This document shows, one piece after another, positions 54,238-63,630 of a stretch of 64,000 nucleotides of DNA (its first letter is position 1; each line of letters opens with the position of its first letter). Source of the DNA: JBFHFS01 sp041583495 (GTDB lineage: Bacteria; Bacteroidota; Bacteroidia; Bacteroidales; Marinilabiliaceae). The notes beneath the pieces are model-generated. The model searched no databases. It was not told the origin of the DNA and was given only the letters and a program-made list of their open reading frames with translations. Both the position numbers and the translations under genes were made by a program. The stretch is from the NCBI GenBank assembly GCA_041583495.1, contig JBFHFS010000012.1, positions 35,120 through 99,119 of the forward strand. The letters are read 5' to 3'.

Positions 54238-54828
54238 TTAAAAAGCGAAACCCATCGTTATTTGAAACCCTTTATTTTTTATTTCTACCTTTTGGAACTC
54301 CATTTCACTTTCATCATTACTATCATTAATATCAGACAATCCAATCATGTAGCGGGCATCAAAACTCAACCCCAAAGGAAGCTCGTAACCCAGGCCAAAT
54401 CCAAGACCCAGATCCATTCCTTTAACTATATCTTTAAGATCTTCTTCCTCACCGTCATATTCCTCTTCGGCTGACAACAAAAAATCAAACATGGGACCAG
54501 CCTGAAGGTTAAACCCGCCAAAATAATATTTGACCATCACCGGAACAGACAGATAATCCAGTTTAGTAACTACATCAGCTTCAAAGTTTGAGCCCTTCAT
54601 AGAGTATAAAAGTTCTGGTTGAATTCCAATTGAATTGGACAATCTTAAGTTTACAAAAGCCCCCGCCACGGCACCCATACGGGAATCAGGAGACTTGCTG
54701 AACCCATCCATCTCCATTGAAATTTCAGTCACATTTAAACCTCCTTTTAAGCCAAATTTTACTTGCGAAAATGAAATTGTAGAAAGGGTGAATAGCATCA
54801 CCGTTAAAACCATCATTGATTTTTTCAT
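54238..54828 (-). CDS. Small outer-membrane beta-barrel (porin-like) protein, copy 2
   Basis: 196 aa from the ATG at 54826-54828 (MKKSMMVLTVMLFTLSTISFSQ, signal peptide). Mature part VKFGLKGGLNVTEISMEMDG and terminal GFQITMGFAF. Shares long identical stretches with copy 1, differing mainly in the first loop and in the DSNDESEMEFQKVEI loop before the last strand. An upstream extension to 54864 lacks signal character. Copy 1 and copy 2 each lie next to rnhB-derived sequence, so they arose by tandem duplication. Confidence 0.85.
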   Translation of the reverse strand: MKKSMMVLTVMLFTLSTISFSQVKFGLKGGLNVTEISMEMDGFSKSPDSRMGAVAGAFVNLRLSNSIGIQPELLYSMKGSNFEADVVTKLDYLSVPVMVKYYFGGFNLQAGPMFDFLLSAEEEYDGEEEDLKDIVKGMDLGLGFGLGYELPLGLSFDARYMIGLSDINDSNDESEMEFQKVEIKNKGFQITMGFAF

Positions 54829-54947
54829 AATTCTAAAGGTATAATTTAGGTTAAAAAAATACATATAACAACTAACTTAATATGGTCAACTTCAATACGA
54901 CACTAACCTGTTGGAAGTTACGTTTTTTCCACCCACCATACTCATTC

Positions 54948-54984
54948 AAAAAAAAAAAAAAAACCACCCTGAAACGGGTGGCTT
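54948..54984 (-). terminator. Intrinsic terminator of the third barrel gene
   Basis: On the minus strand GGGTGG...CCACCC (54976-54981 with 54964-54969, loop of six) is followed by a run of about 15 T (the A run at 54948-54963 on the plus strand). Strong terminator shape for the gene starting at 55524. Confidence 0.7.
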
Positions 54985-55014
54985 AGAAATTAGTAACAAA
55001 AGGGTTTACCTTGT

Positions 55015-55524
55015 TTAGGTTCCAAACAGAATCCCCACGGAAATGGCAATCTGCTCAAAGGCTGTGTCGTACTTAATCTCACCAAAGAAATTATTGTAAC
55101 TGGCGCCGCCTCCCAGGTTGAGCCCAATCTCACCATCACTGGCAGAACCACTAAAATCGCCGTATTCGCCAAAATCAAAATTATAATCGACCTTAATCGA
55201 GCTGTAATTCAATCCGCCCAGAGCATAAATACCCACGTCGTCCAATTTGTAAAAATGATAATGTGCATTCCCATTGAGCTGCCAAAAAGTAACATCAATA
55301 CCTTCGGGACTTCCGGGAAAGAAAAAAGTAAAATCCGGAGCAACTGACCATTGATCATTGAAGGCATAGTCCCCACGTACACTAATTCCAACACCTAATT
55401 TTGTGCCACTTTCGTCATATCCTGCCTTGGTGCCGAGGACAAGACCACCGCCCACCTTAAATTGTGCCGAAACTACCGTGGCCATCAGGGCCAACACCAA
55501 TAACAACATTGATTTCTTCATCAT
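55015..55524 (-). CDS. Small outer-membrane beta-barrel protein, different family
   Basis: 169 aa from the ATG at 55522-55524 (MMKKSMLLLVLALMATVVSAQ, signal peptide). Mature start FKVGGGLVLGTKAGYDESGTKLGVGISVRGDYAFNDQWSVAPDFTFF looks like an outer-membrane protein with an eight-strand fold, ending in the glycine-rich IAISVGILFGT. It shares the size and setting, but not clear sequence, with the two barrels to its left. The frame extends upstream to 55623, but that part has no signal character. Function unknown. Confidence 0.75.
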   Translation of the reverse strand: MMKKSMLLLVLALMATVVSAQFKVGGGLVLGTKAGYDESGTKLGVGISVRGDYAFNDQWSVAPDFTFFFPGSPEGIDVTFWQLNGNAHYHFYKLDDVGIYALGGLNYSSIKVDYNFDFGEYGDFSGSASDGEIGLNLGGGASYNNFFGEIKYDTAFEQIAISVGILFGT

Positions 55525-55998
55525 AGTACATTTTTTTTGAAAACAATTAGAATAATTGGTACAATTAATAGAACCAGAAAAAAAGATAAAACTAAATTTA
55601 AAACTAAATTCAGACTTTCTCAAGACTAAAAAGGAGTTTCAACTCCTGATTGTGACAAAGCAACCCAATCTATCCGCAGAACAAACTAAATCATTGATGA
55701 ACAAACTCATCCGGCCAGAAATATTTCATATTCTCCACTATTCCAATAACCAAAAAATATATTTACTACACCTCCCGTTTCTCAATTCCCTATTCAAAAC
55801 ATAAATTATTTAATAATTCGATACGATAATCCTATCTTTACCATCGGAAATATCCGTCCCTTTTGAATAAACAACACTCCGGATTCCTAAAAAAAAGAAC
55901 GAAAGGAAAGTAGAACGATTTTAGCAAACGACACGAAACTGAGAATGGGTTTCAATACTGATTCTCAAAGAATGCCGTTGAAACAAAAAAATTAACAG
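55525..55998. other. 474-bp AT-rich intergenic region
   Basis: Lies between divergent barrel and S46 peptidase genes, so it contains both promoters. I found no exact TAnnTTTG with a suitable -33 element and no stable stem. A plus-strand 82-codon frame at 55556-55804 has neither a signal nor similarity and is not called. Confidence 0.35.
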
Positions 55999-58149
55999 AT
56001 GAAAAAAACAACCACCTTACTCCTGGCAGCATTAATTAGCTTCACCAGCCTTGTGAAAGCCGACGAGGGCATGTGGCTGCTACCCCTGATCAAACAATTG
56101 AATCTGGAGCAGATGCAGTCGATGGGCCTTAAATTATCAGCAGATGACATATACAGTGTCAATCATTCAAGCCTTAAAGATGCGGTGGTCATCTTTGGTG
56201 GAGGCTGCACCGGAGAACTCATCTCCGATCAGGGACTAATCCTTACCAACCACCATTGCGGTTATGGGGCCATACAGGAACTTAGCTCAGTAGAAGACAA
56301 CTATTTGGAAGATGGTTTTTGGGCCCGCTCCCCTGAGGAGGAAATACCCGCCCCAGGAGTTTCCGTGACTTTCCTTAAACGAATGGAAGACGTTACCGCG
56401 CAAGTTATGGCGGAAGTCAGTGATGAGATGACCCAGACGGAACGAATGAAGAAAATCATGGAAGCCTCTAATGCCATCGCTGACAGTGCAGCCGGTGACT
56501 CACACTATAAAACTTTAGTGCGCGACTACTTTGAAGGCAACCAATATTTCCTGATTGTCTATGAGGTTTTCGATGACGTGCGATTCGTAGGTGCCCCCCC
56601 CTCATCCATCGGCAAATTTGGTTACGACACCGACAACTGGATGTGGCCCCGCCACACCGGCGACTTCTCCATGTTTCGTGTCTACGCCGGCCCCGATGGG
56701 ATGCCTGCCAAATATGCCCCTGAGAACAAACCCCTTAAGCCGGTCCACCACCTCCCGGTCTCCATCAAGGGTTACGAAAAAGAGGATTTTGCCATGACCA
56801 TCGGTTTTCCGGGAAGCACCAATCGCTACCTTACCTCATGGGGAATAAAGGAACGCATGGAAATATTTAACTACTCGCTGATCAAGACCAGAGGTGTCAA
56901 ACAGGATATTTGGCAGGAAGCCATGCTCTCGAGTGACAAGATAAAACTTCAATATGCCTCAAAGTTTGCCAGAAGTTCGAATTACTGGAAAAACAGCATC
57001 GGCATGAACCGCGGCATCGAAAATCTTAAGGTAATCGACAAGAAAAAGGTTTTGGAAGAGCAATTCCAGAATTGGGTGGATGCCAATTCCGAACGAAAAG
57101 CGAAATACGGAACCGTTCTGCAAGGGCTGGAAGAGGCCTACACCGACAGGGCATCTCAATATCTAGCCCTGAATTTCATTCGTGAATGCATGCTCAGAGG
57201 CACCGAAATTCTGGCCTTTGCAAGCAACGCCCGGCAGTTGGAGAATGCTCTGAAACTAAAAGATGCAACCGCCATCGAAACAGCGGTGAAAAGTCTGACT
57301 CAGGAGGGGGAAACCTTTTTCAAAGACTACCATGCCCCCACCGACCACAAAGTTATGGCGGCCCTTATGGACCTTTACTCCAACGAAATTGACCCAATTT
57401 ACTATCCCTCTTTTTACCAGGATATAAAACCGATGAACGCTCAGGGGTTTAAAAGCTTTGCCGACGAGGTATTCAAGAAATCCATCTTTGTAAGTAAAAC
57501 GGCTCTCGAGAATTTCCTGGCCAATCCAAAGCTAAAGAAACTTCAAAAAGATCCCGCCTATAAGGCAGCCGTTTCCACCCTGGATGAGTACCGCTCACTA
57601 TACGATGCCAGCCAGGATGGTAACCGGGCAATCGACCTCAACAACCAACTCTTTATGTCGGGGTTGATGGAGATGGATACCTCACGGGTTTTCTATCCCG
57701 ATGCTAACTTTACCATGCGACTGAGCTACGGATCGGTGGGTAATTACGAACCCCGTGACGCCGTTGTATACAAACACTTTACAACCCTTAAAGGCGTTAT
57801 GGAAAAAGAGGATCCCGAGAATTTTGAATTTATTGTCCCTTCCAGGCTAAAAACCCTGTACCAGGAAAAAGATTATGGCCAATATGCCGCCAGCGATGGC
57901 TCCCTGCATGTCTGCTTCACCACCAACAACGACATCACCGGTGGCAACAGCGGAAGCCCTGTTATTAACGGCAACGGCGAACTGTTTGGTCTTGCCTTCG
58001 ACGGAAACTGGGAGGCAATGAGCGGAGATATCGCCTTTGAAAATGAACTTCAAAAATGTATCAATGTGGACATTCGTTATGTACTCTTTATCATCGATAA
58101 ATTTGCAGGAGCCCAAAATCTCATCGACGAAATGACCCTGGTGCGCTAA
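55999..58149 (+). CDS. S46 family dipeptidyl-peptidase (DPP7-type), first
   Basis: 716 aa with a signal peptide (MKKTTTLLLAALISFTSLVKA) and mature start DEGMWLLPLI. Serine peptidase triad: His in LTNHHCGYG (85/86), Asp in PRHTGDFSMFR and Ser651 in TGGNSGSP. Residue 669, in LAFDGNWEAMSG, is Gly, as in DPP7 enzymes that cut after hydrophobic residues; DPP11 enzymes have Arg there and prefer Asp/Glu. It releases dipeptides from peptide N-termini in the periplasm for uptake. C8 run at 56594-56601 encodes PP in VGAPPSSIG. Followed 32 bp later by a paralogue. Confidence 0.92.
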   Translation: MKKTTTLLLAALISFTSLVKADEGMWLLPLIKQLNLEQMQSMGLKLSADDIYSVNHSSLKDAVVIFGGGCTGELISDQGLILTNHHCGYGAIQELSSVEDNYLEDGFWARSPEEEIPAPGVSVTFLKRMEDVTAQVMAEVSDEMTQTERMKKIMEASNAIADSAAGDSHYKTLVRDYFEGNQYFLIVYEVFDDVRFVGAPPSSIGKFGYDTDNWMWPRHTGDFSMFRVYAGPDGMPAKYAPENKPLKPVHHLPVSIKGYEKEDFAMTIGFPGSTNRYLTSWGIKERMEIFNYSLIKTRGVKQDIWQEAMLSSDKIKLQYASKFARSSNYWKNSIGMNRGIENLKVIDKKKVLEEQFQNWVDANSERKAKYGTVLQGLEEAYTDRASQYLALNFIRECMLRGTEILAFASNARQLENALKLKDATAIETAVKSLTQEGETFFKDYHAPTDHKVMAALMDLYSNEIDPIYYPSFYQDIKPMNAQGFKSFADEVFKKSIFVSKTALENFLANPKLKKLQKDPAYKAAVSTLDEYRSLYDASQDGNRAIDLNNQLFMSGLMEMDTSRVFYPDANFTMRLSYGSVGNYEPRDAVVYKHFTTLKGVMEKEDPENFEFIVPSRLKTLYQEKDYGQYAASDGSLHVCFTTNNDITGGNSGSPVINGNGELFGLAFDGNWEAMSGDIAFENELQKCINVDIRYVLFIIDKFAGAQNLIDEMTLVR

Positions 58150-58181
58150 CCGACCTATTTTACTTTAAGCTCTCGAATGAA

Positions 58182-60335
58182 ATGTTGAAACGTTTTGGGT
58201 TATTGGTGCCCGCTTTGTGGAGTATTTTCTCCCTGGCCATGGCCGATGAAGGAATGTGGCTTCCCTGGAATCTGGGAAAAGCACAGGTAGAAAAGATGCA
58301 GAAAATGGGTTTGGTGCTCACGCCCGAAGCTATCTTCAGCAGTGAAATGAGTTCGCTAAAAGATGCGGTTGTCGCTTTGGACAGCGGCTCCTGTACAGGT
58401 AGCTTTATCAGCCATAACGGATTGTTACTGACCAATCACCATTGTGCCTTCTCGGAGATACAGAAGCACAGTACCCTTACCAACGACTATCTGAAGAATG
58501 GCTTCTGGGCCCATTCGCCCGATCAGGAGTTACCCAACCCGGGAAAAACAGCCTCCATTCTCTTGAGAGTGGAGGATGTAACCCCTCTCCTTGACTCTAT
58601 TTTACTGCCGGACTTAACCAGCAGCCAAAGAGAAAAAAGCCTTGACAGCCTGATGGCGATCATCATAGATACCGCCTCTCAAAATGGGCGATTCACCGCT
58701 GAGATTAAAGATTTTTACTTCCAGAACCAGTTCTTTCTGTTTGTCTCCGAAACCTTTAGGGATGTTCGCCTGGTGGCAGCACCTCCGGCTCAGCTGGGCC
58801 AATTTGGAGACGAAGCAGACAACTGGATGTGGCCCCGCCATTCGGCCGACTTTGCACTATTCAGGGTTTATGCAGCCAAAGATGGAACGCCATCTGAGTA
58901 CAGCCCCGAAAATATTCCCTACCACCCCAAAAAACACCTCAGCATCTCCCTGAAGGGCGTCGAAAACAACGACTTCACCATGATTCTGGGCTATCCGGGA
59001 GAGACCCAGCGCTTTTTGACCTCTTTTGGGATACAGGAGACCTCTGACATCATAAACCCGGTGGTAAATGAGGTCCGCAGCATCAAACAAAAAATATGGA
59101 AGAATGCCATGGAAACGATGCCCGTCATCGACATCCAGTATGCTGACAAATATGCCTCCTCGAGCAACTACCAGAAATATGCCAGTGGCCAGAATTTAAG
59201 CATTCAATCCAATAACTTAACATCCCAACGGGAGAGGCTGGAGCAACAATTTGAGACATGGATTAATCTGGATTCAGTTACCAGGGAGGACTTCCATCAA
59301 GTACTCTCTTCCACCAAGCTACTTTACCTTTTAAAACAGAACCTGACCAGAATCAGCATCACAACCATCGAAACCCTGTTCAATGGCCCGGATGTCAACG
59401 TCTTCATCATGGAAGGCTTCCAACTCCACAACGCCTTGAGTCAATCATCACCCGGCAGTACGGAGATAGCAGCAATAACCGATAAACTCAGGAAACAGGG
59501 AGAAGCCTTCTTCCGGGATTTCAACCCCGATCTGGATCGCCAGGTATTTGAAGCGATGCTTACTTATTATCAACAACATCTGAGGGACAGTGATCGAATC
59601 CCTAACGAACAGCTATATGGAAAAAGAGGCACCCCCTCCTCCTTAGCTGAATCGATTTATAAATACTCCATCTTCTCCAATTCGGAACGATATTTTCAAT
59701 TCCTGAAGAATCCTTCCCTTCAGGTTATGGAAAAGGACCCCGGCTTTCAGTTTATGATCCGTGTGGTTAATCAATATGCCCCCATTTATACCATTCTGGA
59801 TAGATTCGACAATCAGATGGAAGAGATGATGCAAAAATATGTTGAGGGCCTGAAAGCCATGCAACCTGACAAGAATTTCTATCCCGATGCCAACAGCACG
59901 CTTCGGCTTACTTTTGGGAAAGTAGCGCCCTACAGTCCCCGTGATGGCGTTTTATATAAAGCCACCACCTCCAATCTGGGGTTAATAGAAAAATTCAGGT
60001 CCAACCGCAAAAGCTACCAACTACCAGATTCGCTTCTTTCGCTCTACCAGAGAGATGATTATGGCCGTTATAAGTCAACCAACCAGACCCTTCCCCTCTG
60101 TTTCATCAGCAACAACGACATTACCGGGGGAAATAGTGGCAGCGCAGTACTTAATGCAAATGGTCAGGTAGTAGGTCTGGCTTTCGATGGAAACTGGGAA
60201 GGGATGTCTTCTGATTTGGGATACGTCCCAACCATCCAAAGATGTGTTTCCGTGGATATAAGATACGTTCTTTTTCTGATAGAAGAGTTAGGAGGGGCCA
60301 CACATCTGCTCGATGAATTGAGTCTGGTGGACTGA
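58182..60335 (+). CDS. S46 family dipeptidyl-peptidase (DPP7-type), second
   Basis: 717 aa with signal peptide (LLVPALWSIFSLAMA) and mature start DEGMWLPWNLGKAQ. Triad: His in LTNHHCAFSE, Asp in PRHSADFALFR and Ser in TGGNSGSAV. The specificity site again reads LAFDGNWEGMSSD, so Gly rather than Arg. It is clearly paralogous to the first peptidase but diverged through the helical alpha domain, so the two may prefer different peptides. The 32-bp gap indicates cotranscription. Confidence 0.92.
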   Translation: MLKRFGLLVPALWSIFSLAMADEGMWLPWNLGKAQVEKMQKMGLVLTPEAIFSSEMSSLKDAVVALDSGSCTGSFISHNGLLLTNHHCAFSEIQKHSTLTNDYLKNGFWAHSPDQELPNPGKTASILLRVEDVTPLLDSILLPDLTSSQREKSLDSLMAIIIDTASQNGRFTAEIKDFYFQNQFFLFVSETFRDVRLVAAPPAQLGQFGDEADNWMWPRHSADFALFRVYAAKDGTPSEYSPENIPYHPKKHLSISLKGVENNDFTMILGYPGETQRFLTSFGIQETSDIINPVVNEVRSIKQKIWKNAMETMPVIDIQYADKYASSSNYQKYASGQNLSIQSNNLTSQRERLEQQFETWINLDSVTREDFHQVLSSTKLLYLLKQNLTRISITTIETLFNGPDVNVFIMEGFQLHNALSQSSPGSTEIAAITDKLRKQGEAFFRDFNPDLDRQVFEAMLTYYQQHLRDSDRIPNEQLYGKRGTPSSLAESIYKYSIFSNSERYFQFLKNPSLQVMEKDPGFQFMIRVVNQYAPIYTILDRFDNQMEEMMQKYVEGLKAMQPDKNFYPDANSTLRLTFGKVAPYSPRDGVLYKATTSNLGLIEKFRSNRKSYQLPDSLLSLYQRDDYGRYKSTNQTLPLCFISNNDITGGNSGSAVLNANGQVVGLAFDGNWEGMSSDLGYVPTIQRCVSVDIRYVLFLIEELGGATHLLDELSLVD

Positions 60336-60461
60336 TCTGGTCTACTCAACGATAACATAATGACAGACATCAGATTTTCCCGGCAAAGAAAAGGGGTGAT
60401 TCAGCCGGCCACAAAAACGCTTAATGGACTTTTTGAGTAAATACTTTAAACGCAAACCATT

Positions 60462-61055
60462 ATGGAAATCAACATTAAAGAGATTCTCTCGGCATTTATA
60501 GTATTGTTTGCCGTAATAGACATTTTAGGTTCTATTCCCATCATCATCAACATTCGTGATAAAGGCAATAAGATTAATGCCCTCCAGGCTGCGTTCATCT
60601 CCTTTGCTATTCTCATCTTATTTTTATTTATTGGCAAAGCCCTGCTGGGTCTCTTCGGGGTGGATATATCATCTTTTGCCATCGCCGGGTCATTCGTTCT
60701 TTTTGTGATGGCCATAGAGATGATTCTGGGAGTAGAAATATTCAAACACGATTCTCCGGGAGGGGCCTCAATTGTTCCCATTGCATTTCCACTGGTGGCT
60801 GGAGCAGGTTCCTTTACCACACTGCTCGCCCTAAGGGCAGAATTTGCCACCATAAACATTATCATTGCCCTCACACTGAACATCATTTTGGTATACCTGG
60901 TCCTTCGCTTGACCCCACAGGTAGAGAAATTCATGGGCCAGGGGGGCATTTACGTGTTAAAAAAATTCTTTGGAATCATTTTGTTGGCTATGGCCATCAA
61001 ACTTTTCATGAGCAACCTGGCCTCCATACTCACAACGGGTATCCCAAGTTTATAG
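60462..61055 (+). CDS. MarC family integral membrane protein
   Basis: 197 aa with six predicted helices. Start EINIKEILSAFIVLFAVIDILGSIPIIINI matches the MarC/YhgN N-terminus, and FPLVAGAGSFTTLLALRAEF is the family helix-loop. MarC proteins were once linked to antibiotic resistance without good evidence; function unknown. It is convergent with the TPR-kinase gene. Confidence 0.9.
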   Translation: MEINIKEILSAFIVLFAVIDILGSIPIIINIRDKGNKINALQAAFISFAILILFLFIGKALLGLFGVDISSFAIAGSFVLFVMAIEMILGVEIFKHDSPGGASIVPIAFPLVAGAGSFTTLLALRAEFATINIIIALTLNIILVYLVLRLTPQVEKFMGQGGIYVLKKFFGIILLAMAIKLFMSNLASILTTGIPSL

Positions 61056-61075
61056 CTCCATTCGCTGGGAAAGAA

Positions 61076-61100
61076 CGCAGATATGTAAACCAAATCTGCG
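61076..61100. terminator. Hairpin between convergent marC-type and kinase genes
   Basis: CGCAGAT (61076-61082) pairs with ATCTGCG (61094-61100) around an 11-base loop. No T run, so a weak bidirectional terminator at best. Confidence 0.35.
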
Positions 61101-61115
61101 CCTCCCGGGCAAAAC

Positions 61116-63035
61116 TCAGACAGATCCTTTTTCCTCCTGAGCTGACGCCGGCTGTATAATCAGTGGAAGCCAAAACCTAACCCGCGTACCCTGCCTGCCC
61201 TCCAGGGAAAGATCCGTAATCTCAAGATCCGCCCTGCCCCCTTTATGCATTTTTTTCAGCAACCCCAGTCTCTCCTCCACCATCTTAATGGCTCGTGGTC
61301 GATAGGTCTTTTCTTGACCAGAAAGCTTGCAAGTGTTGATACCAACCCCATTATCCTCTACAGTCACCTCCAACGCCCTATCCAGTTGTTTTATGGATAC
61401 GACCATTAGGGGGTTCGTCTGGTCCTGGAGCTGAGCATGTTCAAATACGTTTTCTATGAAGGGCTGCGTAAGCATGGGAGGGACCATCACACGGCTTTCT
61501 TCAACGTCGATGTCGGAAATCAGCTCATAGTCTATTTTATCATCAAAACGCCGGCATTGGACCTTAAAATAGTTTCTCAGAAATGAAAACTCCTCTTTTA
61601 CCGAAACAAATTCCGAAAATGAGGACTCCAGGGTCCTCCGGATCAAAAGTGCCACATCGCAAAGATAGGCTTCAGCCTCCTCCGTTTTACCATCCAGTAA
61701 ATATCCCTGCAAAAAGGTTAAGGCATTAAAGATAAAATGGGGATTCATCTGCATCCGGAGCATGCGGTTCTGTAATAAACTTTTTTCGCGCTCCCTGCCT
61801 ACTCTCTGGTTCCTGACATAAATAACCGCCCCCGCCAGCAGTAATAATACAATGAGGGCAACCATCAGGGTCAGAAGCGTTCGTTCCCTGACCTTGCTGC
61901 GGAAAAGATCCAATTCCTGATCGAGCAGCTCCTTTTCCAGGGCAATATCTACCCTTTTATTGGAGGCAGACGCACTTTGAGCCGCCAGTGAATCTTTAAG
62001 CTGATGATAAAGCTCCAGGGTCTCGATAGCCTCAGGGTAGCGCCCCACCGACTTTAAAGCACTATAGAGTGAATAGATATTTTTGTGCCGGATATAGGTT
62101 CTTCCCATCTCCAATGACATCTTTTCTACCTTGTTTAAAAGCGGCACTGCAAGAGCTCCATTGTCCTGTTTAAAATAAAGTTCTCCTAATTCACTGTAGA
62201 CCGACAGCAAGGACTCTTTATCGTTACTCTGCTCAAAATAGCTCTGTGTCTTTAGAAAATAGGGCTCTGCCTTTTTTAATCTGCCCTGATGAAAATAGAC
62301 CGATCCTAAGTTAAACAAAACAGCATTTTCCTCTTTAGGGTGGTCCAATTCTCTGAAAATTTCCAGCGCCCTTTTATAAAGTTTTATGCTCCTGGTAAAT
62401 TCCTTATTTCCCATCAGAAAGCCTGCAAAATCGTTGCATAAGGAGGCCTCTTCATAAAGTGCCTCCATCCCCTGAAAAAGGGTCAGAGAACTCTCATAAT
62501 AATTCTCCGCACTTTTATTATTCCCAATTCTATCGTGAACCAAAGCGATGTTATGAAGGCCTTGCGCTAAATCCAGATCGGTTCCGTACTCCCGGATCAG
62601 TTTTACTGAATTCATATAAGCATTAAGAGATTCATTGTACCGGTCTTTAAAATAATGGGTTAAACCCAGGTTGTTATAAAGATCAATCAACAATACATAG
62701 TTTTCAAGAAACTCAAAAACGTCAATACTTTTACCATAAAATGTATTGGCCTTGTCATAATCACCCGAATAATAAGCTGCTTCTCCCAAATCGTACAAAG
62801 CCAACCCCTCCAGACTGTCCCTCTTCCCCTGAACCATCCCATACAATTTCCACGACAACGAATCGGCCAGTTTGGGACGATCCGGAAAATTCTGGATAAT
62901 ACGTTTATGTAGTGCTAATCCGGCCTCTTTATAAGATACGGAATCACTGAAGGTCCTTGAATCCTGAGCCTGCAGAGAGAGAGATACCAAAAAAAAGAAA
63001 GCCGCTACAAAGATTCGGGAACAACAATATTTCAT
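61116..63035 (-). CDS. TPR-containing LytS/YehU-type sensor histidine kinase
   Basis: 639 aa from the ATG at 63033-63035 (MKYCCSRIFVAAFFFLVSLSLQAQ, signal peptide). About seven TPR units fill residues 60-370 (ALYDLGEAAYYSGDYDKANTFYGKSIDVF and so on). After a membrane helix (LLTLMVALIVLLLLAGAVIYVRN) comes the His_kinase domain: LRMQMNPHFIFNALTFLQGYL with the phospho-histidine, then PPMLTQPFIENVFEHA and VEDNGVGINT in the ATPase. Such kinases usually pair with LytTR response regulators; none is in the window, so the partner may lie beyond it. A frame to 63062 adds only non-signal residues. Confidence 0.9.
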   Translation of the reverse strand: MKYCCSRIFVAAFFFLVSLSLQAQDSRTFSDSVSYKEAGLALHKRIIQNFPDRPKLADSLSWKLYGMVQGKRDSLEGLALYDLGEAAYYSGDYDKANTFYGKSIDVFEFLENYVLLIDLYNNLGLTHYFKDRYNESLNAYMNSVKLIREYGTDLDLAQGLHNIALVHDRIGNNKSAENYYESSLTLFQGMEALYEEASLCNDFAGFLMGNKEFTRSIKLYKRALEIFRELDHPKEENAVLFNLGSVYFHQGRLKKAEPYFLKTQSYFEQSNDKESLLSVYSELGELYFKQDNGALAVPLLNKVEKMSLEMGRTYIRHKNIYSLYSALKSVGRYPEAIETLELYHQLKDSLAAQSASASNKRVDIALEKELLDQELDLFRSKVRERTLLTLMVALIVLLLLAGAVIYVRNQRVGREREKSLLQNRMLRMQMNPHFIFNALTFLQGYLLDGKTEEAEAYLCDVALLIRRTLESSFSEFVSVKEEFSFLRNYFKVQCRRFDDKIDYELISDIDVEESRVMVPPMLTQPFIENVFEHAQLQDQTNPLMVVSIKQLDRALEVTVEDNGVGINTCKLSGQEKTYRPRAIKMVEERLGLLKKMHKGGRADLEITDLSLEGRQGTRVRFWLPLIIQPASAQEEKGSV

Positions 63036-63180
63036 ACAATTAAAACTCACTTGTGCAATCACTTAATCTGTCAAGCAAATATAACAAAACATATCCAAAC
63101 CAGAATATTCCGCCAAACTTTCCAAAAAATCAATTATAGCCGCGGTTGCGGCGCCTCCCTTTTTTTCTTCACGTAACTTT

Positions 63181-63245
63181 GTGAAGGTAAAAGGGTGGAA
63201 AGGGTGAAAAGGTGAAAAAGTGAAAAGGTGAAAAGGTAAAAAAAA
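63181..63245 (+). repeat. Degenerate GGTGAAAA minisatellite
   Basis: Units of about 8 bp (GGTGAAAA, GTGAAAAG with variants) fill 63181-63245. Similar stretches occur at 63571-63630 and from 63953 to the window end, at both junctions of the 388-bp unit. Read on the minus strand they give LFTFSPFHPF-type open frames that are low-complexity artefacts. Confidence 0.85.
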
Positions 63246-63630
63246 GGTCAACCAGATAAAAAAAGCTCCGACTCAAATAAATGAATCGGAGCTTTAACTA
63301 AAGGTCAACGGCGACCGGATTTTATCCCGGTTTCCCGGGGCTCCCGCTTTTACGCAATACCATTTCAAGGGAAAGTGGAAAGGGTGGAAAGGGAATCAAG
63401 GTTAAACCGGTGATGGATTAAGGGAGTTGAAAGCAAACGTGAAAGGTGTATCCGGGGTCCCTGAAGGGGGCCAAGGTGAATAACCCCCGGCGCGAAATGC
63501 CTGGCATGAAAGCTGCCGGGGGTATTAAAGGGCTGCTTCCCGGGTCCCTGCCGGGGACCAATAGAGAAAAAAGGGGGAAAAGTGAAAAGGTGAAAAGGTG
63601 AAAAAGTGAAAAGGTAAAAAGGGGAAAAAA
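63246..63630 (+). repeat. Long tandem repeat, copy 1 (period about 388 bp)
   Basis: Starts GGTCAACCAGAT. It contains a terminator-like hairpin (63262-63295), a second stem ACCCCCGGC/GCCGGGGGT (63483-63491 with 63515-63523), stems of the GGTCCC/GGGACC type near 63456 and 63544, and then a GGTGAAAA minisatellite. No protein-coding frame looks real. Copy 2 matches it almost base for base at a 388-bp offset (agctccg at 63264 and 63652, tccggggtcc at 63451 and 63839). Confidence 0.9.
63262..63295 (+). terminator. Terminator-like hairpin in repeat copy 1
   Basis: AAAGCTCCGA (63262-63271) pairs perfectly with TCGGAGCTTT (63286-63295) across a 14-base loop, with flanking A and T. It may end the unit transcript or serve as a structural element. 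The copy 2 version (63652-63681) has a G-U pair at the inner end. Confidence 0.55.
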
